This document shows positions 44,064 to 52,141 of a stretch of 55,054 bases of DNA, piece by piece. Numbering within the stretch: position 1 is the stretch's first letter; every line of letters begins with the position of its first letter. The notes beneath the pieces were generated by a model. The model worked only from the letters and a program-made list of their open reading frames with translations. It was not told the DNA's origin and did not search any database. The stretch is taken from the NCBI GenBank assembly GCA_002309305.1, contig DBWR01000073.1, forward strand, positions 1-55,054. The letters run 5' to 3'. The translations under genes were made by a program, and so were the position numbers. This DNA is from Treponema sp. UBA1233. GTDB lineage: Bacteria; Spirochaetota; Spirochaetia; Treponematales; Treponemataceae.

Positions 44064-45692
44064 TTAATACATTCCGCCCATGTCTGGGGATGGACCAGCC
44101 GGTGGTGCCGGAGGTTCAGGAATGTCTGTGATTGCACACTCTGTGGTCAGGAGCATGCCTGCAACAGAAGCGGCGTTCTGCAGTGCACATCTGGTTACCT
44201 TTGCCGGGTCGATGATACCTGCTTCCATCATGTTCACCCATTCACCGGATGCGGCATTGTATCCCACACCCTTCTTTGCGTTCTTTGCCTTGTCCGCTAC
44301 GACTGCACCGTCAACACCTGCGTTGTCTGCAATCTGGCGGATTGGCTCTTCAAGTGCGCGCTTTACGATCTGGAATCCGACCTTTTCGTCTCCAACAAGG
44401 CCTGCTGCGTCTCCGTCCAGTACCTTGCTTGCTTCGATGAGTGCAAGTCCACCACCTGATACGATTCCTTCTTCAAGGGCTGCGCGTGTGGCGGCAAGTG
44501 TATCTTCTACGCGGAACTTCTTTTCCTTCATCTCTGTCTCTGTGATGGCACCGATGTTGATTACGGCTACTCCACCTGACAGTTTTGCAAGGCGTTCCTT
44601 GAGCTTTTCCTTGTCATAGTCTGATGTTGATTTTTCAACCTGGTTCTTGATTTCTGCAACGCGGGCTGCGATAGCCTTTTTGTCTCCAGAACCGTCTACG
44701 ATTGTGGTGTTGTCCTTGTCAATCTTTACGCTCTTTGCCTGTCCAAGATCAGCGATTTCTGTTGTCTCAAGCTTGAGGCCAAGGTCTTCGGTAATGACTT
44801 TACCGCCGGTAAGGATTGCGATGTCCTGGAGCATTTCCTTCCTTCTGTCGCCGAATCCCGGTGCCTTTACTGCACAGCACTTGAGTGTTCCGCGGATAGA
44901 GTTTACAACCAGGGTTGCAAGGGCTTCTCCGTCCATGTCCTCACAGATGATGAGGAGCGGGCGGCCTGTCTGTGCGACTTTTTCCAGAAGCGGGAGGATA
45001 TCCTTCATTGTGGAAATCTTCTTGTCGTAGATGAGTACGTATGCGTCGCTGTAGTTTACTTCCATGCGCTCGCGGTCGGTTACAAAGTATGATGATACAT
45101 AGCCGCGGTCAAACTGCATTCCTTCTACGGTCTTTACGGTTGTGTCCATGTTCTTTGATTCTTCAACTGTGATTACTCCGTCTTTTCCAACCTTTTCGAT
45201 GGCTTCGGCAAGGATTTTACCGATTTCAGGGTCGTTGTTTGCAGAGATTGTTGCAACATGTGTTATGTCTTCGTTGCCCTTTACGGCACGTGAGTTCTTC
45301 TTGATTTCGTCGGTGGCGATGGCAACTGCCTTGTCGATTCCGCGCTTGATTTCGATTGGTGTCATTCCGGCTGAAACTGCCTTGAGGCCTTCGCGCACGA
45401 TGGCATAGGCAAGTACTGTAGCTGTTGTGGTTCCGTCTCCGGCAACATCATTTGTCTTTGAAGCGACTTCCTTTACAAGCTGTGCTCCCATGTTTTCAAA
45501 AGGATCCTTGAGCTCAACTTCCTTTGCAACGCTTACACCGTCCTTTGTGATGGTTGGTGCGCCATACTTTTTGTCCAGCATTACAAGACGGCCGCACGGA
45601 CCCAAAGTTACCTTTACTGCCTGGGCAATCTGTTCGACTCCGCTAAGCATCTTCTTGCGGGCTTCTTCATTGTAAATCAACTGTTTTGCCAT
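44064..45692 (-). CDS. groL: chaperonin GroEL
   Basis: This 542-residue protein is full length: KQLIYNEEARKKMLSGVEQI at the start, ATP-site DGTTTATVLAYAIVREG, GYVSSYFVTDRERM, EEGIVSGGGLALIE, GYNAASGEW and the GGMY-type tail (PSPDMGGMY). It forms the 14-mer folding chamber. No groES gene is next to it, as in several spirochaetes where the two are apart. The 5' region has an AGGAG site but no CIRCE inverted repeat, so HrcA control is not apparent. Confidence 0.97.
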   Translation of the reverse strand: MAKQLIYNEEARKKMLSGVEQIAQAVKVTLGPCGRLVMLDKKYGAPTITKDGVSVAKEVELKDPFENMGAQLVKEVASKTNDVAGDGTTTATVLAYAIVREGLKAVSAGMTPIEIKRGIDKAVAIATDEIKKNSRAVKGNEDITHVATISANNDPEIGKILAEAIEKVGKDGVITVEESKNMDTTVKTVEGMQFDRGYVSSYFVTDRERMEVNYSDAYVLIYDKKISTMKDILPLLEKVAQTGRPLLIICEDMDGEALATLVVNSIRGTLKCCAVKAPGFGDRRKEMLQDIAILTGGKVITEDLGLKLETTEIADLGQAKSVKIDKDNTTIVDGSGDKKAIAARVAEIKNQVEKSTSDYDKEKLKERLAKLSGGVAVINIGAITETEMKEKKFRVEDTLAATRAALEEGIVSGGGLALIEASKVLDGDAAGLVGDEKVGFQIVKRALEEPIRQIADNAGVDGAVVADKAKNAKKGVGYNAASGEWVNMMEAGIIDPAKVTRCALQNAASVAGMLLTTECAITDIPEPPAPPAGPSPDMGGMY

Positions 45693-45760
45693 TTTACGTT
45701 TACTCCTATAAAAAACCGATAAATTTCAATTGATTCACCGGCAATTTGTTCGTATTAGAC

Positions 45761-45789
45761 AAGATACTAAAAAAAGCGGTTTTCGGCAA
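45761..45789 (-). promoter_or_regulatory. probable groEL promoter
   Basis: On the minus strand: TTGCCG, 17 bases, TATCTT. It would give a leader of about 60 bases before the groEL ATG. It is divergent from the DedA promoter. Confidence 0.5.
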
Positions 45790-45809
45790 GTTTTTTTTAC
45801 AAACTTAGC

Positions 45810-45837
45810 TTGTACAATATGCGTTTTTATGTAAAAT
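45810..45837 (+). promoter_or_regulatory. promoter of the DedA gene, leaderless
   Basis: TTGTAC, 16 bases, TAAAAT. The -10 ends eight bases before the ATG at 45846, so the mRNA should begin within about three bases of the start codon. Confidence 0.65.
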
Positions 45838-45845
45838 ATAGAGGC

Positions 45846-46451
45846 ATGGAACAGATTATTGCATTCATCATGTCTTATGTTTCTTACTGGCCCCTGGTGT
45901 GTTTTGTCGCACTGCTTTTGGCCGGACTCAACCTCCCCATTTCCGAAGACGCAATGATCATACTGTCGGCAACTTTTGTACAGGCAGACGAATCCATGCT
46001 TGTCCCCACATATCTGGCACTTTATTTTGGAATAGTCCTGAGCGACATTGAGGCCTACTTTATCGGACGGCTTTTGTCCAAGGGCGTGCTCAAGTTCAAA
46101 TTCCTGCAGAAGAGGCTTACTCCCAAAAGGATAGAGTGGGTGTCCTCCCATCTGGACAGGCACGGTTTCCTTACATTCGTGGTCTGCCGCTTCATTCCCT
46201 TTGGCGTGAGGAACATACTGTTCATGGGCTCGGGCTTTGTGGGCCTGAAGTTTGCGAAATTCGTCCTTTTTGATGCGATCGGTGCAATAATAAGCTCCGG
46301 AACCCTTTTCTCCCTGGTCTACTTCATTGGCGAAGCGGCCCAGAAGAATTTGCGCCTGGTTGGAATCATCCTCTTTGCCATACTTGTAACTCTTTTGGCA
46401 GTCTTTATCATACGCAGGATAATCAGGAAGAAGAACAATAAGTCAGAATAA
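45846..46451 (+). CDS. DedA-family membrane protein
   Basis: This 201-residue protein has an SNARE-associated/DedA (VTT) fold with about five hydrophobic segments. Landmarks are PISEDAMIILSATF, GIVLSDIEAYFIGRLLSKG, HGFLTFVVCRFIPFGVRN and FDAIGAIISSGTLFSLVYF. The FxxR and G-rich pattern of DedA is visible. These proteins act in lipid-carrier or phospholipid transport across the inner membrane. The start at 45846 fits a leaderless promoter. Divergent from groEL, convergent with the CDP-alcohol phosphotransferase gene. Confidence 0.85.
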   Translation: MEQIIAFIMSYVSYWPLVCFVALLLAGLNLPISEDAMIILSATFVQADESMLVPTYLALYFGIVLSDIEAYFIGRLLSKGVLKFKFLQKRLTPKRIEWVSSHLDRHGFLTFVVCRFIPFGVRNILFMGSGFVGLKFAKFVLFDAIGAIISSGTLFSLVYFIGEAAQKNLRLVGIILFAILVTLLAVFIIRRIIRKKNNKSE

Positions 46452-46574
46452 GAGCGGGCATGGAGGGCGGCGGAGCCGTTGCGGAACGGAGTGGAGCAAT
46501 GAACGTAGTGGAACCCGGAACGCCTTTCCTGAAGCGGGCCATTGGCTGCCGTCAAAAGCCCCAAAACTACCAGA

Positions 46575-47669
46575 CTATTGATTGGACTCGGCAACAGGAG
46601 CTGGATTCTTCCATACCCAGTATTTCCTGTTTCTTACGATGAATGCGGTTACCCTTATTACAATCCTTAGCATGATGAATACAAGGCACAAGACTGCCGC
46701 AAGGGGAGTGTCAATATGCATGAAGTATATGACAATAGAGGCGGCGGGAAGTATGAAGTCCGGCCATGGATCCTTTTTCTTTTCCACAATCGAAACAAGA
46801 AGTGACGAAATGTAGTCGATGTTCAGGAATGAATATGTGATGGGCGGAATGTGAAGGAACTGTATGTCTGAAAGCATGAAGAAAACGGCGGTGATTCCGG
46901 CCAAAAGCAGGTGGAGCCAGTATTTTGCGCTTGCACCCCCGCACCTTATCAGGGTTATGGTTATGTTTCCAATGGCAACCAAATCCATGACGAGCATGAT
47001 GACTGCCATGATGTTCATGTTAAGGACTGCCGGATATGAAGAGAGGAAGCTGCTCTGGATGAATCCTATCTCTGAAAGCCTGGTGCACAAAGCGTCGTGG
47101 ATGGGCGTTATGCCGGCCAGAGTTATGATGAGCGTAAAGGTGAGTATCGTTTCCGAGGAGCTGAATTTGCCAAAGACCATCCTGTGCGTCCTGTATTTTT
47201 CCCAGAATGCTGTGCCTTGGGTCGTATAGGAAATGAAGAGGCTTATGTAGATTACAAACGGATTGGTGATGCCGTAGGAAACAGACATTGAGATTATCAG
47301 GACTCCGGTTACAAAGGTGTCCAGGAAGTGATCCATGAATTCGCCGAGGGGGGAGCCGGTTTTTGTCCTTCTTGCCTGTTCTCCGTCCAGGGAATCCCCA
47401 ATTACATAGACGGTGATGAAAATCGGAATCAGGAACCAGAGGAAATGGCTTCCGCGTGTGGCCTGCATGGCGATGATGAATGACAGGATTACCAGGGAGT
47501 TTGAAAAAATGGTTATGATATTTGCCGGGATGCCGTAGGGAATTACCTTGAGCATTGGCTTTACGATATGCTTTACAAAGATTCCGTCAAGAAATGATTC
47601 GCTTGTGGCGGAATACGTATATTTTGTATTGTCAGATGAATCCTGAACCTTGAGATTTTCGCTTTTCAT
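46575..47669 (-). CDS. CDP-alcohol phosphatidyltransferase family enzyme
   Basis: This 364-residue multi-spanning enzyme has the full catalytic motif: DGEQARRTKTGSPLGEFMD followed by HFLD, i.e. DG-x2-AR-x8-G-x3-D-x3-D. It transfers an alcohol such as choline, ethanolamine, inositol or glycerol-P onto a lipid from a CDP-activated donor. The length and ~10 helices resemble choline/ethanolamine phosphotransferases more than bacterial PgsA; treponemes do make phosphatidylcholine. The start is set at the ATG at 47669. A TTG upstream at 47705 is actually part of a promoter -35. Confidence 0.85.
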   Translation of the reverse strand: MKSENLKVQDSSDNTKYTYSATSESFLDGIFVKHIVKPMLKVIPYGIPANIITIFSNSLVILSFIIAMQATRGSHFLWFLIPIFITVYVIGDSLDGEQARRTKTGSPLGEFMDHFLDTFVTGVLIISMSVSYGITNPFVIYISLFISYTTQGTAFWEKYRTHRMVFGKFSSSETILTFTLIITLAGITPIHDALCTRLSEIGFIQSSFLSSYPAVLNMNIMAVIMLVMDLVAIGNITITLIRCGGASAKYWLHLLLAGITAVFFMLSDIQFLHIPPITYSFLNIDYISSLLVSIVEKKKDPWPDFILPAASIVIYFMHIDTPLAAVLCLVFIMLRIVIRVTAFIVRNRKYWVWKNPAPVAESNQ

Positions 47670-47676
47670 AGAGTTT

Positions 47677-47705
47677 ATTTTACCGAATTCAGAAAAGTTT
47701 ATCAA
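47677..47705 (-). promoter_or_regulatory. promoter of the CDP-alcohol phosphotransferase gene, leaderless
   Basis: On the minus strand: TTGATA, 17 bases, TAAAAT, ending seven bases before the ATG at 47669. It starts directly after the response-regulator stop codon and gives this gene its own leaderless transcript. Confidence 0.7.
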
Positions 47706-48326
47706 TTACTGGCCGTATTTTAAGACAAGCTCTGCACGGTCGTTTACACCGGTCTTTTCGTAAATGACGGAGATGTAGTTTTCTACCGCACGTTTCTTTA
47801 TGTTCAGCTGGTTTGCGATTTCGTCGTTGGAAAGCCTTCTGAGCAGCAGTTCCATTACGGCCTTTTCGCGGTGGGTCAGGGCATCGGTAATCTTGTTGTA
47901 TTTGATGAGCCTTGTCTGGAGTTCGTCCTGAATGAAGTCTTCGCCCGCAATCACCTTGTCCATGCACTTGAGGAGCTCGTCGCTGTTTGCGTTTTTTGAG
48001 ATGTAGCCGCTTGCTCCGCTGTCCATAGCCGTCTGAACCATTCCTGCCGCAAAGAACATGCTGTACACTATGATTTTTACGCTTGGGTAAAGTTCGTGGA
48101 TTTTTTCCATAAATTCAAAGCCTGTGTTTTCGCCATAAAAGTTAAGGTCGCAGATTAGTATGGATGGCAGTCCGCCTTCCTTGTCCATCCGCTCAAAGTC
48201 CGAGTATGCCTGTTCGTGTGTGCCTGAGTCTCCCTGGCAAATCCAGTCCGAGTGTCCCATGATCCAGCTCTTGGTACCTGAACGCAGCATTTCATGATCG
48301 TCAATTATATAGAAAGTTTTTCGCAT
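47706..48326 (-). CDS. NarL/LuxR-family response regulator
   Basis: This 206-residue protein has a receiver domain with acidic pocket (IIDDHEM), phospho-acceptor in LICDLNFYGE and switch residues (VYSMFFAAG; GYISKNANSDELLKC), then a LuxR-type helix-turn-helix (LTHREKAVMELLLRRLSNDE, IANQLNIKKRAVENYISVIY). GGGGAG upstream fixes the start at 48326. It is the cognate regulator of the histidine kinase encoded ten bases upstream. The GTGAG..CTCAC arrays near this operon and two other genes are its best candidate sites. Confidence 0.92.
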   Translation of the reverse strand: MRKTFYIIDDHEMLRSGTKSWIMGHSDWICQGDSGTHEQAYSDFERMDKEGGLPSILICDLNFYGENTGFEFMEKIHELYPSVKIIVYSMFFAAGMVQTAMDSGASGYISKNANSDELLKCMDKVIAGEDFIQDELQTRLIKYNKITDALTHREKAVMELLLRRLSNDEIANQLNIKKRAVENYISVIYEKTGVNDRAELVLKYGQ

Positions 48327-48336
48327 AATTCTCCCC

Positions 48337-49497
48337 TTACAGTACCACCGTAATCTGTGTTCCGCAGTCAATCTCAGAACGGTAGGTTACTGTTCCGCCC
48401 AAAAGCTGTACGCGTTCCACAATATTTCTTACTCCAAAATGGAAGTCCTTTACGTTTGAAAAAATTCCGCCGTTAATCTGTTCCACGGTTTCCTCGCTCA
48501 TTCCCACACCGTCGTCGCTTATGATGATTTTAAGTCCCTTGCCGGCACTCTGGTCTGAAGTGGTGCTCCTGAATAGTACGGTGACCTCGTGTGCCTGTGC
48601 GTGTTTCTGTATGTTCTGGAATGCTTCCTGTATGATGCGGTAGATGCTCATCAGCTGTACGTCGTTCCAGAGTGAAAAGTCTACGGAATCTTCTGCAACT
48701 ATGCGGAGTTCAAAATCCTTTTCCATGCCGTCAAAAATCTTGGAGCCCAAAAGTTCCAGGGCACTTATCATGTCGTCGGAGGATATAGCGGGTGGAGTGA
48801 GGTTGTAGCATAGCTTACGGATGTCTTCTATGTTCTGGTTTTGAGTGCTGATGATTTTGGAAGCGGTTTCCTTTTCCGACAGGTTTTCGGCAAGGAGGGA
48901 AACATAACGCATGCTCTGGGCAACCGTGTCATGAAGTTCCTGGGAGATGCGGCGGCGTTCGGCTTCCTGCACTTCTATCGAGTGGCGTAAAAACTGCTCC
49001 GAATTGTAGATGATTTTGTCTCGTTTTTTGATTTCCCTGGCATTAAGAAGGATAAGAATTCCACTGCCAAGAACAATCGCTACGGTAAGCCATATGAAGT
49101 AGGTGTAGAATTTGCTGTGGCTTTCTTCAAGGACGTAATTCTGGTTGTTGAGGTAAGAAAGCATGCTCAGGTTTATGATGCGGCCCGATTCATGGACTGT
49201 GATGGAATCTCCTTCTCCCTTTTCAATGAGGCTGAGGATTTTCTTTGATTCCGCAAGGCTTGTTTCAAGTTCTTTTCTGGTTTGCTCCCGAAGCTCAGGA
49301 TATGCGTCGTATGAGTCCGGCATAAAGGCTTCCAGTTCCGCTATGAATTGTTTGCAGGAGTCTACATCCTTCTGTTCGTTAAAGTTACTCCATGACGAAT
49401 AGAGTTCTTCTGTAGAACTGCCTTCCGCACGTTTTCGCGAGCAGCAGGCAAGGATGAGGATTGTAAAGATTGATATGATTGTGATTGTTTTTTTCAT
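48337..49497 (-). CDS. NarX-type sensor histidine kinase with an N-terminal lipobox
   Basis: This 386-residue protein starts MKKTITIISIFTILILACCS; LILAC is a lipobox, so the sensor may be lipid-anchored. A periplasmic helical region of ~110 residues follows, then a transmembrane helix (FIWLTVAIVLGSGILILL) and a HisKA_3 domain with the phospho-His in RRRISQELHDTVAQSM. A HATPase_c domain comes last (IIQEAFQNIQKHAQAHEV; IISDDGVGMS; FGVRNIVERVQLLGG). It pairs with the NarL-type regulator next to it. The signal it senses is not evident. Confidence 0.9.
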   Translation of the reverse strand: MKKTITIISIFTILILACCSRKRAEGSSTEELYSSWSNFNEQKDVDSCKQFIAELEAFMPDSYDAYPELREQTRKELETSLAESKKILSLIEKGEGDSITVHESGRIINLSMLSYLNNQNYVLEESHSKFYTYFIWLTVAIVLGSGILILLNAREIKKRDKIIYNSEQFLRHSIEVQEAERRRISQELHDTVAQSMRYVSLLAENLSEKETASKIISTQNQNIEDIRKLCYNLTPPAISSDDMISALELLGSKIFDGMEKDFELRIVAEDSVDFSLWNDVQLMSIYRIIQEAFQNIQKHAQAHEVTVLFRSTTSDQSAGKGLKIIISDDGVGMSEETVEQINGGIFSNVKDFHFGVRNIVERVQLLGGTVTYRSEIDCGTQITVVL

Positions 49498-49515
49498 GCT
49501 TACAGTGTTCCGCCA

Positions 49516-50133
49516 TCAGTCTCCTTGGTGTGTACCCCCCCTATACAAACATTTAGTATATAGGATGGAGATGCCGAAACCTGCGAATGTGGTGATTATC
49601 CTGTCCAAAACCGTAATGGGAATACGGCCAATTATGCTGGAGGCAAGGACACCGAGCTGGTCTCCGGTAAAGGCAAAGATGATTTTTTCCACATCAAGGC
49701 TTCTTGCGTTCATGTTGTAGGCAAAGAAATTGATGAGCCCTGAGATTATGCAGCTGCAGAGGGCCGCACAGACGCTGGCAGTAAGGATGATGAGGAAGGT
49801 GTAGTTTATGCCCTTCTTGAATTTTTCCTTCTTGCGTACAAAAAGCCATGTCACAAGTATGATTGCGATTGCGGAAAGCGAATAGAGGTAGACGAAATCT
49901 GTTGAGCCATAAACAATCTTCATTTTTATACAGACAATCGTAACGTTTATGATATAGGTGAAGATGGATGCGACCGGTCCATAAACAAAAAGGACCGCCA
50001 TGGCAAAAACCATGTCAAAGAAGAGCGGTACGTGCAGGACTTCCTGAAAAAGCGTTTCCGTCAAAAAATCAAGGATGCCCGCGATAACCACGACGAGCGA
50101 GATTTTCAAAAATTTCTTTGTCTTTTCATTCAT
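49516..50133 (-). CDS. integral membrane protein of the two-component operon
   Basis: This 205-residue protein has about six hydrophobic segments and an ECF S-component-like look (FFDMVFAMAVLFVYGPVASI; LSAIAIILVTWLFVRK; GVLASSIIGRIPITVLDRII). GGAGG upstream supports the ATG at 50133. It lies between the 42-residue lipoprotein gene and the sensor kinase gene, so it may present a ligand or be the sensing partner of the kinase. No transport ATPase is nearby. Function unknown. Confidence 0.7.
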   Translation of the reverse strand: MNEKTKKFLKISLVVVIAGILDFLTETLFQEVLHVPLFFDMVFAMAVLFVYGPVASIFTYIINVTIVCIKMKIVYGSTDFVYLYSLSAIAIILVTWLFVRKKEKFKKGINYTFLIILTASVCAALCSCIISGLINFFAYNMNARSLDVEKIIFAFTGDQLGVLASSIIGRIPITVLDRIITTFAGFGISILYTKCLYRGGTHQGD

Positions 50134-50145
50134 ATTCAGCCTCCG

Positions 50146-50274
50146 TTATTTATGCAGTTCGCCTTCAATTCTATCACAACACCAAATGTTCGTGTCAAGG
50201 TGTTCTCTGTTACAGGCGTTCATGCACATTACCACGCAAAGGGATACCACTATTGCAAATAAAAACTTCTTCAT
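50146..50274 (-). CDS. tiny lipoprotein, first gene of the two-component operon
   Basis: This 42-residue protein begins MKKFLFAIVVSLCVVMCMNA with the lipidation Cys21 straight after, then a short Cys-containing tail (NIWCCDRIEGELHK). AAGGAGG lies about seven bases before the ATG. It ends 12 bases before the membrane protein gene, whose Shine-Dalgarno overlaps its end. The short mature peptide of ~22 residues could be a signal or stress reporter for the kinase, or a small envelope anchor. Upstream lies a triple palindrome array and a -10-like hexamer. Confidence 0.7.
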   Translation of the reverse strand: MKKFLFAIVVSLCVVMCMNACNREHLDTNIWCCDRIEGELHK

Positions 50275-50336
50275 AATGAACCTCCTTGTGATGCGGGAAT
50301 TGTTCCTATATCCCCTCATATTGGAATCTTGAACAC

Positions 50337-50342
50337 AGTTTA
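50337..50342 (-). promoter_or_regulatory. -10-like element of the two-component operon
   Basis: TAAACT on the minus strand, 24 bases from the nearest palindrome of the array. No good -35 is present, as expected for an activator-dependent promoter. Confidence 0.45.
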
Positions 50343-50365
50343 CAGTTGCCCAAGGGAAAATTCCA

Positions 50366-50426
50366 GTGAGTTTTACCCACTGAAATTCGGTGAGTTAACT
50401 CACTGAAATTCGGTGAGTTTTCTCAC
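50366..50426 (-). promoter_or_regulatory. triple palindrome operator array 1
   Basis: Three units at 50366 (GTGAGTTTTACCCAC), 50390 (GTGAGTTAACTCAC, a perfect palindrome) and 50413 (GTGAGTTTTCTCAC), spaced 24 and 23 bases, separated by TGAAATTCG. The flanks match array 2 closely for about 100 bases. Upstream of the minus-strand two-component operon. Confidence 0.75.
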
Positions 50427-50475
50427 TGAATTTTCGGGGAAAGCATTTGTTGATGCAAAAATTTTGAAAATGTAG

Positions 50476-50481
50476 TATAAT
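50476..50481 (+). promoter_or_regulatory. -10 element of the MazF toxin-antitoxin pair
   Basis: TATAAT, ten bases before the AGGAGG at 50491-50496. The -35 is weak (TTGATG at 50450, spacing 20). Confidence 0.5.
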
Positions 50482-50513
50482 ATAGTGTAAAGGAGGTGTA
50501 AACGACGAGTGCC

Positions 50514-50756
50514 ATGGAATTGCGGAATTTTGAAAACCAGCTGAAGCTTCTCTCTTACGCCGAGCAACTTGCAATTCTTGATTTTTTATCAAATTTATTG
50601 CAAAAGCGGCAGGAAGATAATTCAAAAAACAATACAGAGCTGGAAATAGAAAAGATAAATGCTGTTCTCGACAAAATCCCGGAAACTGAGCAAATTGAAT
50701 ATTGTGATGTAGGCCTGGAAAGTGTAAGGGAGGCATTAAAAAATGACTCGTGGTGA
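50514..50756 (+). CDS. probable antitoxin of the MazF pair
   Basis: This 80-residue acidic protein has a helical, leucine-rich N-terminal part (LKLLSYAEQLAILDFLSNLL) and an acidic tail. Its position directly before, and overlapping by 14 bases, the MazF-type toxin makes it the antitoxin. It lacks a recognisable MazE AbrB fold. The Shine-Dalgarno AGGAGG at 50491-50496 is 17 bases from the ATG at 50514, which is far; a non-ATG start a few codons earlier (in-frame stop at 50499) is possible. Confidence 0.75.
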   Translation: MELRNFENQLKLLSYAEQLAILDFLSNLLQKRQEDNSKNNTELEIEKINAVLDKIPETEQIEYCDVGLESVREALKNDSW

Positions 50757-51078
50757 GATATGGTGGGTTGATTTTGGAATTCCACTCGGAAGCGAAGTAG
50801 GTTTTAGAAGGCCTGTCATTATACTGCAAAATGATGCCCTCAATGGCAGCAAATTAAAGACCGTTGTCGTTTTACCGCTAACAACAAATACAATCTACGC
50901 AGACATTCCGAATAATATGCTTTTAGAGAAAGAGATAACAGGTCTCTCAAAAGATTCCGTGACCCAGCCGCATTTGATAGTTCATGTTGATAAAAGACGG
51001 CTTTCTGAAAAAGTTAAAACACTTGATGCCGCTATTCTAGACAGGGTTTTAAAAGGTGTAATAGCAACTATAAGTTGA
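50743..51078 (+). CDS. MazF/PemK-family toxin
   Basis: This 111-residue protein has the family pattern: MTRGEIWWVDFGIPLGSEVG, RRPVIILQND, VVLPLTTN and a late QPHLIVHVDKRRL. MazF proteins are sequence-specific endoribonucleases that cleave mRNA and halt translation unless bound by the antitoxin. The ATG lies inside the antitoxin gene, giving coupled synthesis. It converges with the minus-strand lipoprotein gene, sharing the hairpin at 51095-51125. Confidence 0.9.
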   Translation: MTRGEIWWVDFGIPLGSEVGFRRPVIILQNDALNGSKLKTVVVLPLTTNTIYADIPNNMLLEKEITGLSKDSVTQPHLIVHVDKRRLSEKVKTLDAAILDRVLKGVIATIS

Positions 51079-51087
51079 TATAGAAAT

Positions 51088-51125
51088 AAAAAAAAACGGC
51101 GGCCTTGAGAGTCATGACCACCGTT
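51088..51125 (-). terminator. terminator of the 268-residue lipoprotein gene
   Basis: AACGGTGGTC and GGCCGCCGTT pair over ten bases on the minus strand (two G-U), followed by a run of nine T. It is nearly identical to the terminator at 52142-52177 and may also stop the MazF transcript from the other side. Confidence 0.85.
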
Positions 51126-51137
51126 TTGGCAAACATG

Positions 51138-51944
51138 TCACTTTATACGTTTAAAAACGTTTCCACAATCAGAATAATTAAAATTCCTGTGGAAGAAAGA
51201 CGAATGCGGATCATAAATACTGCCAACTCCAGATTTAATTATAAATTTAAGATCGTTATCATCTAATTCGACGGTACCATCCGAAGTGGGATCTCCCGTA
51301 TAGTTCCTATTGTATTTTGATTTTGTTTCAGCATAAAATTTTCCATTGGGGTTTCCATATACCCTGTAACTATAATCTTCCTGCCACATTTTTTCACCTG
51401 AGTCTTTATCGATATAAAATGTAACCAAAAAATCGTGGTCTAACTCTGGGTAATTATGGACGCAATATCGTCCGACGTACTGTGCTACAATTGCACCGTT
51501 GATTGGTTTTCTTTCATCCTCTCCTTCAACTCTAAAGGTTATTTCATTACCGCCATTTCCGCTACTTCCACCGACTTTGGTATATTCCATATGGTTCCAT
51601 ATAGGATCCGGGGTGTCGAATATTCCGGTTGTAGCATTTGCATTTGCAAGCGTGAATGTACCTTGTTCTCCATCAATAGTAATTGTGGCAACATTACCTT
51701 GCACGGTATAGGTAAATAAATATGCTTTGAGGGGTGAACCGTGGGTCAAACTACCCGTTCCATTGTTGTTGAAGACAAGGGTTGATTCCCTGTAAGTCCA
51801 TGAAGTTCCGGCAAATGTAGCGTAAGAGCCTGATCCGCCACCGTTACCGCCATTCCCTCCATCAGAGCCCGCATCGTGGCTGCATGATACAAAGCAGAAT
51901 CCAAGAGCCATAAGCATTGCAAGTATTTTAACAAGCTTTTTCAT
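51138..51944 (-). CDS. lipoprotein with a Gly-rich linker, member of the palindrome-array regulon
   Basis: This 268-residue protein has a lipobox (LGFCFVSC, Cys21) and a Gly/Asn linker. A first domain resembles treponemal lipocalin-like lipoproteins (FAGTSWTYRESTLVFNNNGT; GNVATITIDGEQGTFTL); after a second Gly-rich linker a C-terminal domain follows (DFLVTFYIDKDSGEKMW). The promoter region has a TATACT -10 and operator array 2. The terminator and operator are shared in form with the next gene (52202-52747). Function unknown. Confidence 0.75.
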   Translation of the reverse strand: MKKLVKILAMLMALGFCFVSCSHDAGSDGGNGGNGGGSGSYATFAGTSWTYRESTLVFNNNGTGSLTHGSPLKAYLFTYTVQGNVATITIDGEQGTFTLANANATTGIFDTPDPIWNHMEYTKVGGSSGNGGNEITFRVEGEDERKPINGAIVAQYVGRYCVHNYPELDHDFLVTFYIDKDSGEKMWQEDYSYRVYGNPNGKFYAETKSKYNRNYTGDPTSDGTVELDDNDLKFIIKSGVGSIYDPHSSFFHRNFNYSDCGNVFKRIK

Positions 51945-52020
51945 GATTATCTCCTATAGGTCGGTTGCATTACCGCCTGTCTGTTGTTTTTCTACACTCC
52001 CATGCAGGAATGATACGCTA

Positions 52021-52026
52021 AGTATA
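52021..52026 (-). promoter_or_regulatory. -10 element of the 268-residue lipoprotein gene
   Basis: TATACT on the minus strand, 25 bases from the nearest palindrome of array 2. No -35 match at 17 bases, so it is probably activator-dependent. Confidence 0.6.
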
Positions 52027-52050
52027 ACGGCTGTAATGATTATGATTCCA

Positions 52051-52111
52051 GTGAGTTTTACCCACTGAAATTCGGTGAGTTAACTCACTGATTTTCGGTG
52101 AGTTTTCTCAC
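52051..52111 (-). promoter_or_regulatory. triple palindrome operator array 2
   Basis: Units at 52051 (GTGAGTTTTACCCAC), 52075 (GTGAGTTAACTCAC) and 52098 (GTGAGTTTTCTCAC), spaced 24 and 23 bases, identical in order to array 1. The proximal unit would be centred about 45 bases before the transcription start. Confidence 0.75.
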
Positions 52112-52141
52112 TGAATTTTCGGGGAAGGCATTTCTTGGTGC

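Noticed and set aside
44080..45675. Several long plus-strand frames opposite groEL
   Set aside because: They are codon-bias shadows of a full-length, conserved groEL gene.
45693..45845. CIRCE element for HrcA control of groEL
   Set aside because: No TTAGCACTC-N9-GAGTGCTAA or near match between groEL and the DedA gene.
46452..46574. GC-rich purine-biased gap between the DedA and CDP-alcohol phosphotransferase genes as a possible small gene
   Set aside because: An open frame exists, but the sequence looks like short GGAGC/CCGTT-type repeats between convergent genes, with no proper start.
47669..47705. TTG start of the CDP-alcohol phosphotransferase
   Set aside because: No Shine-Dalgarno; this TTG is the start of a TTGATA-17-TAAAAT promoter for the ATG at 47669.
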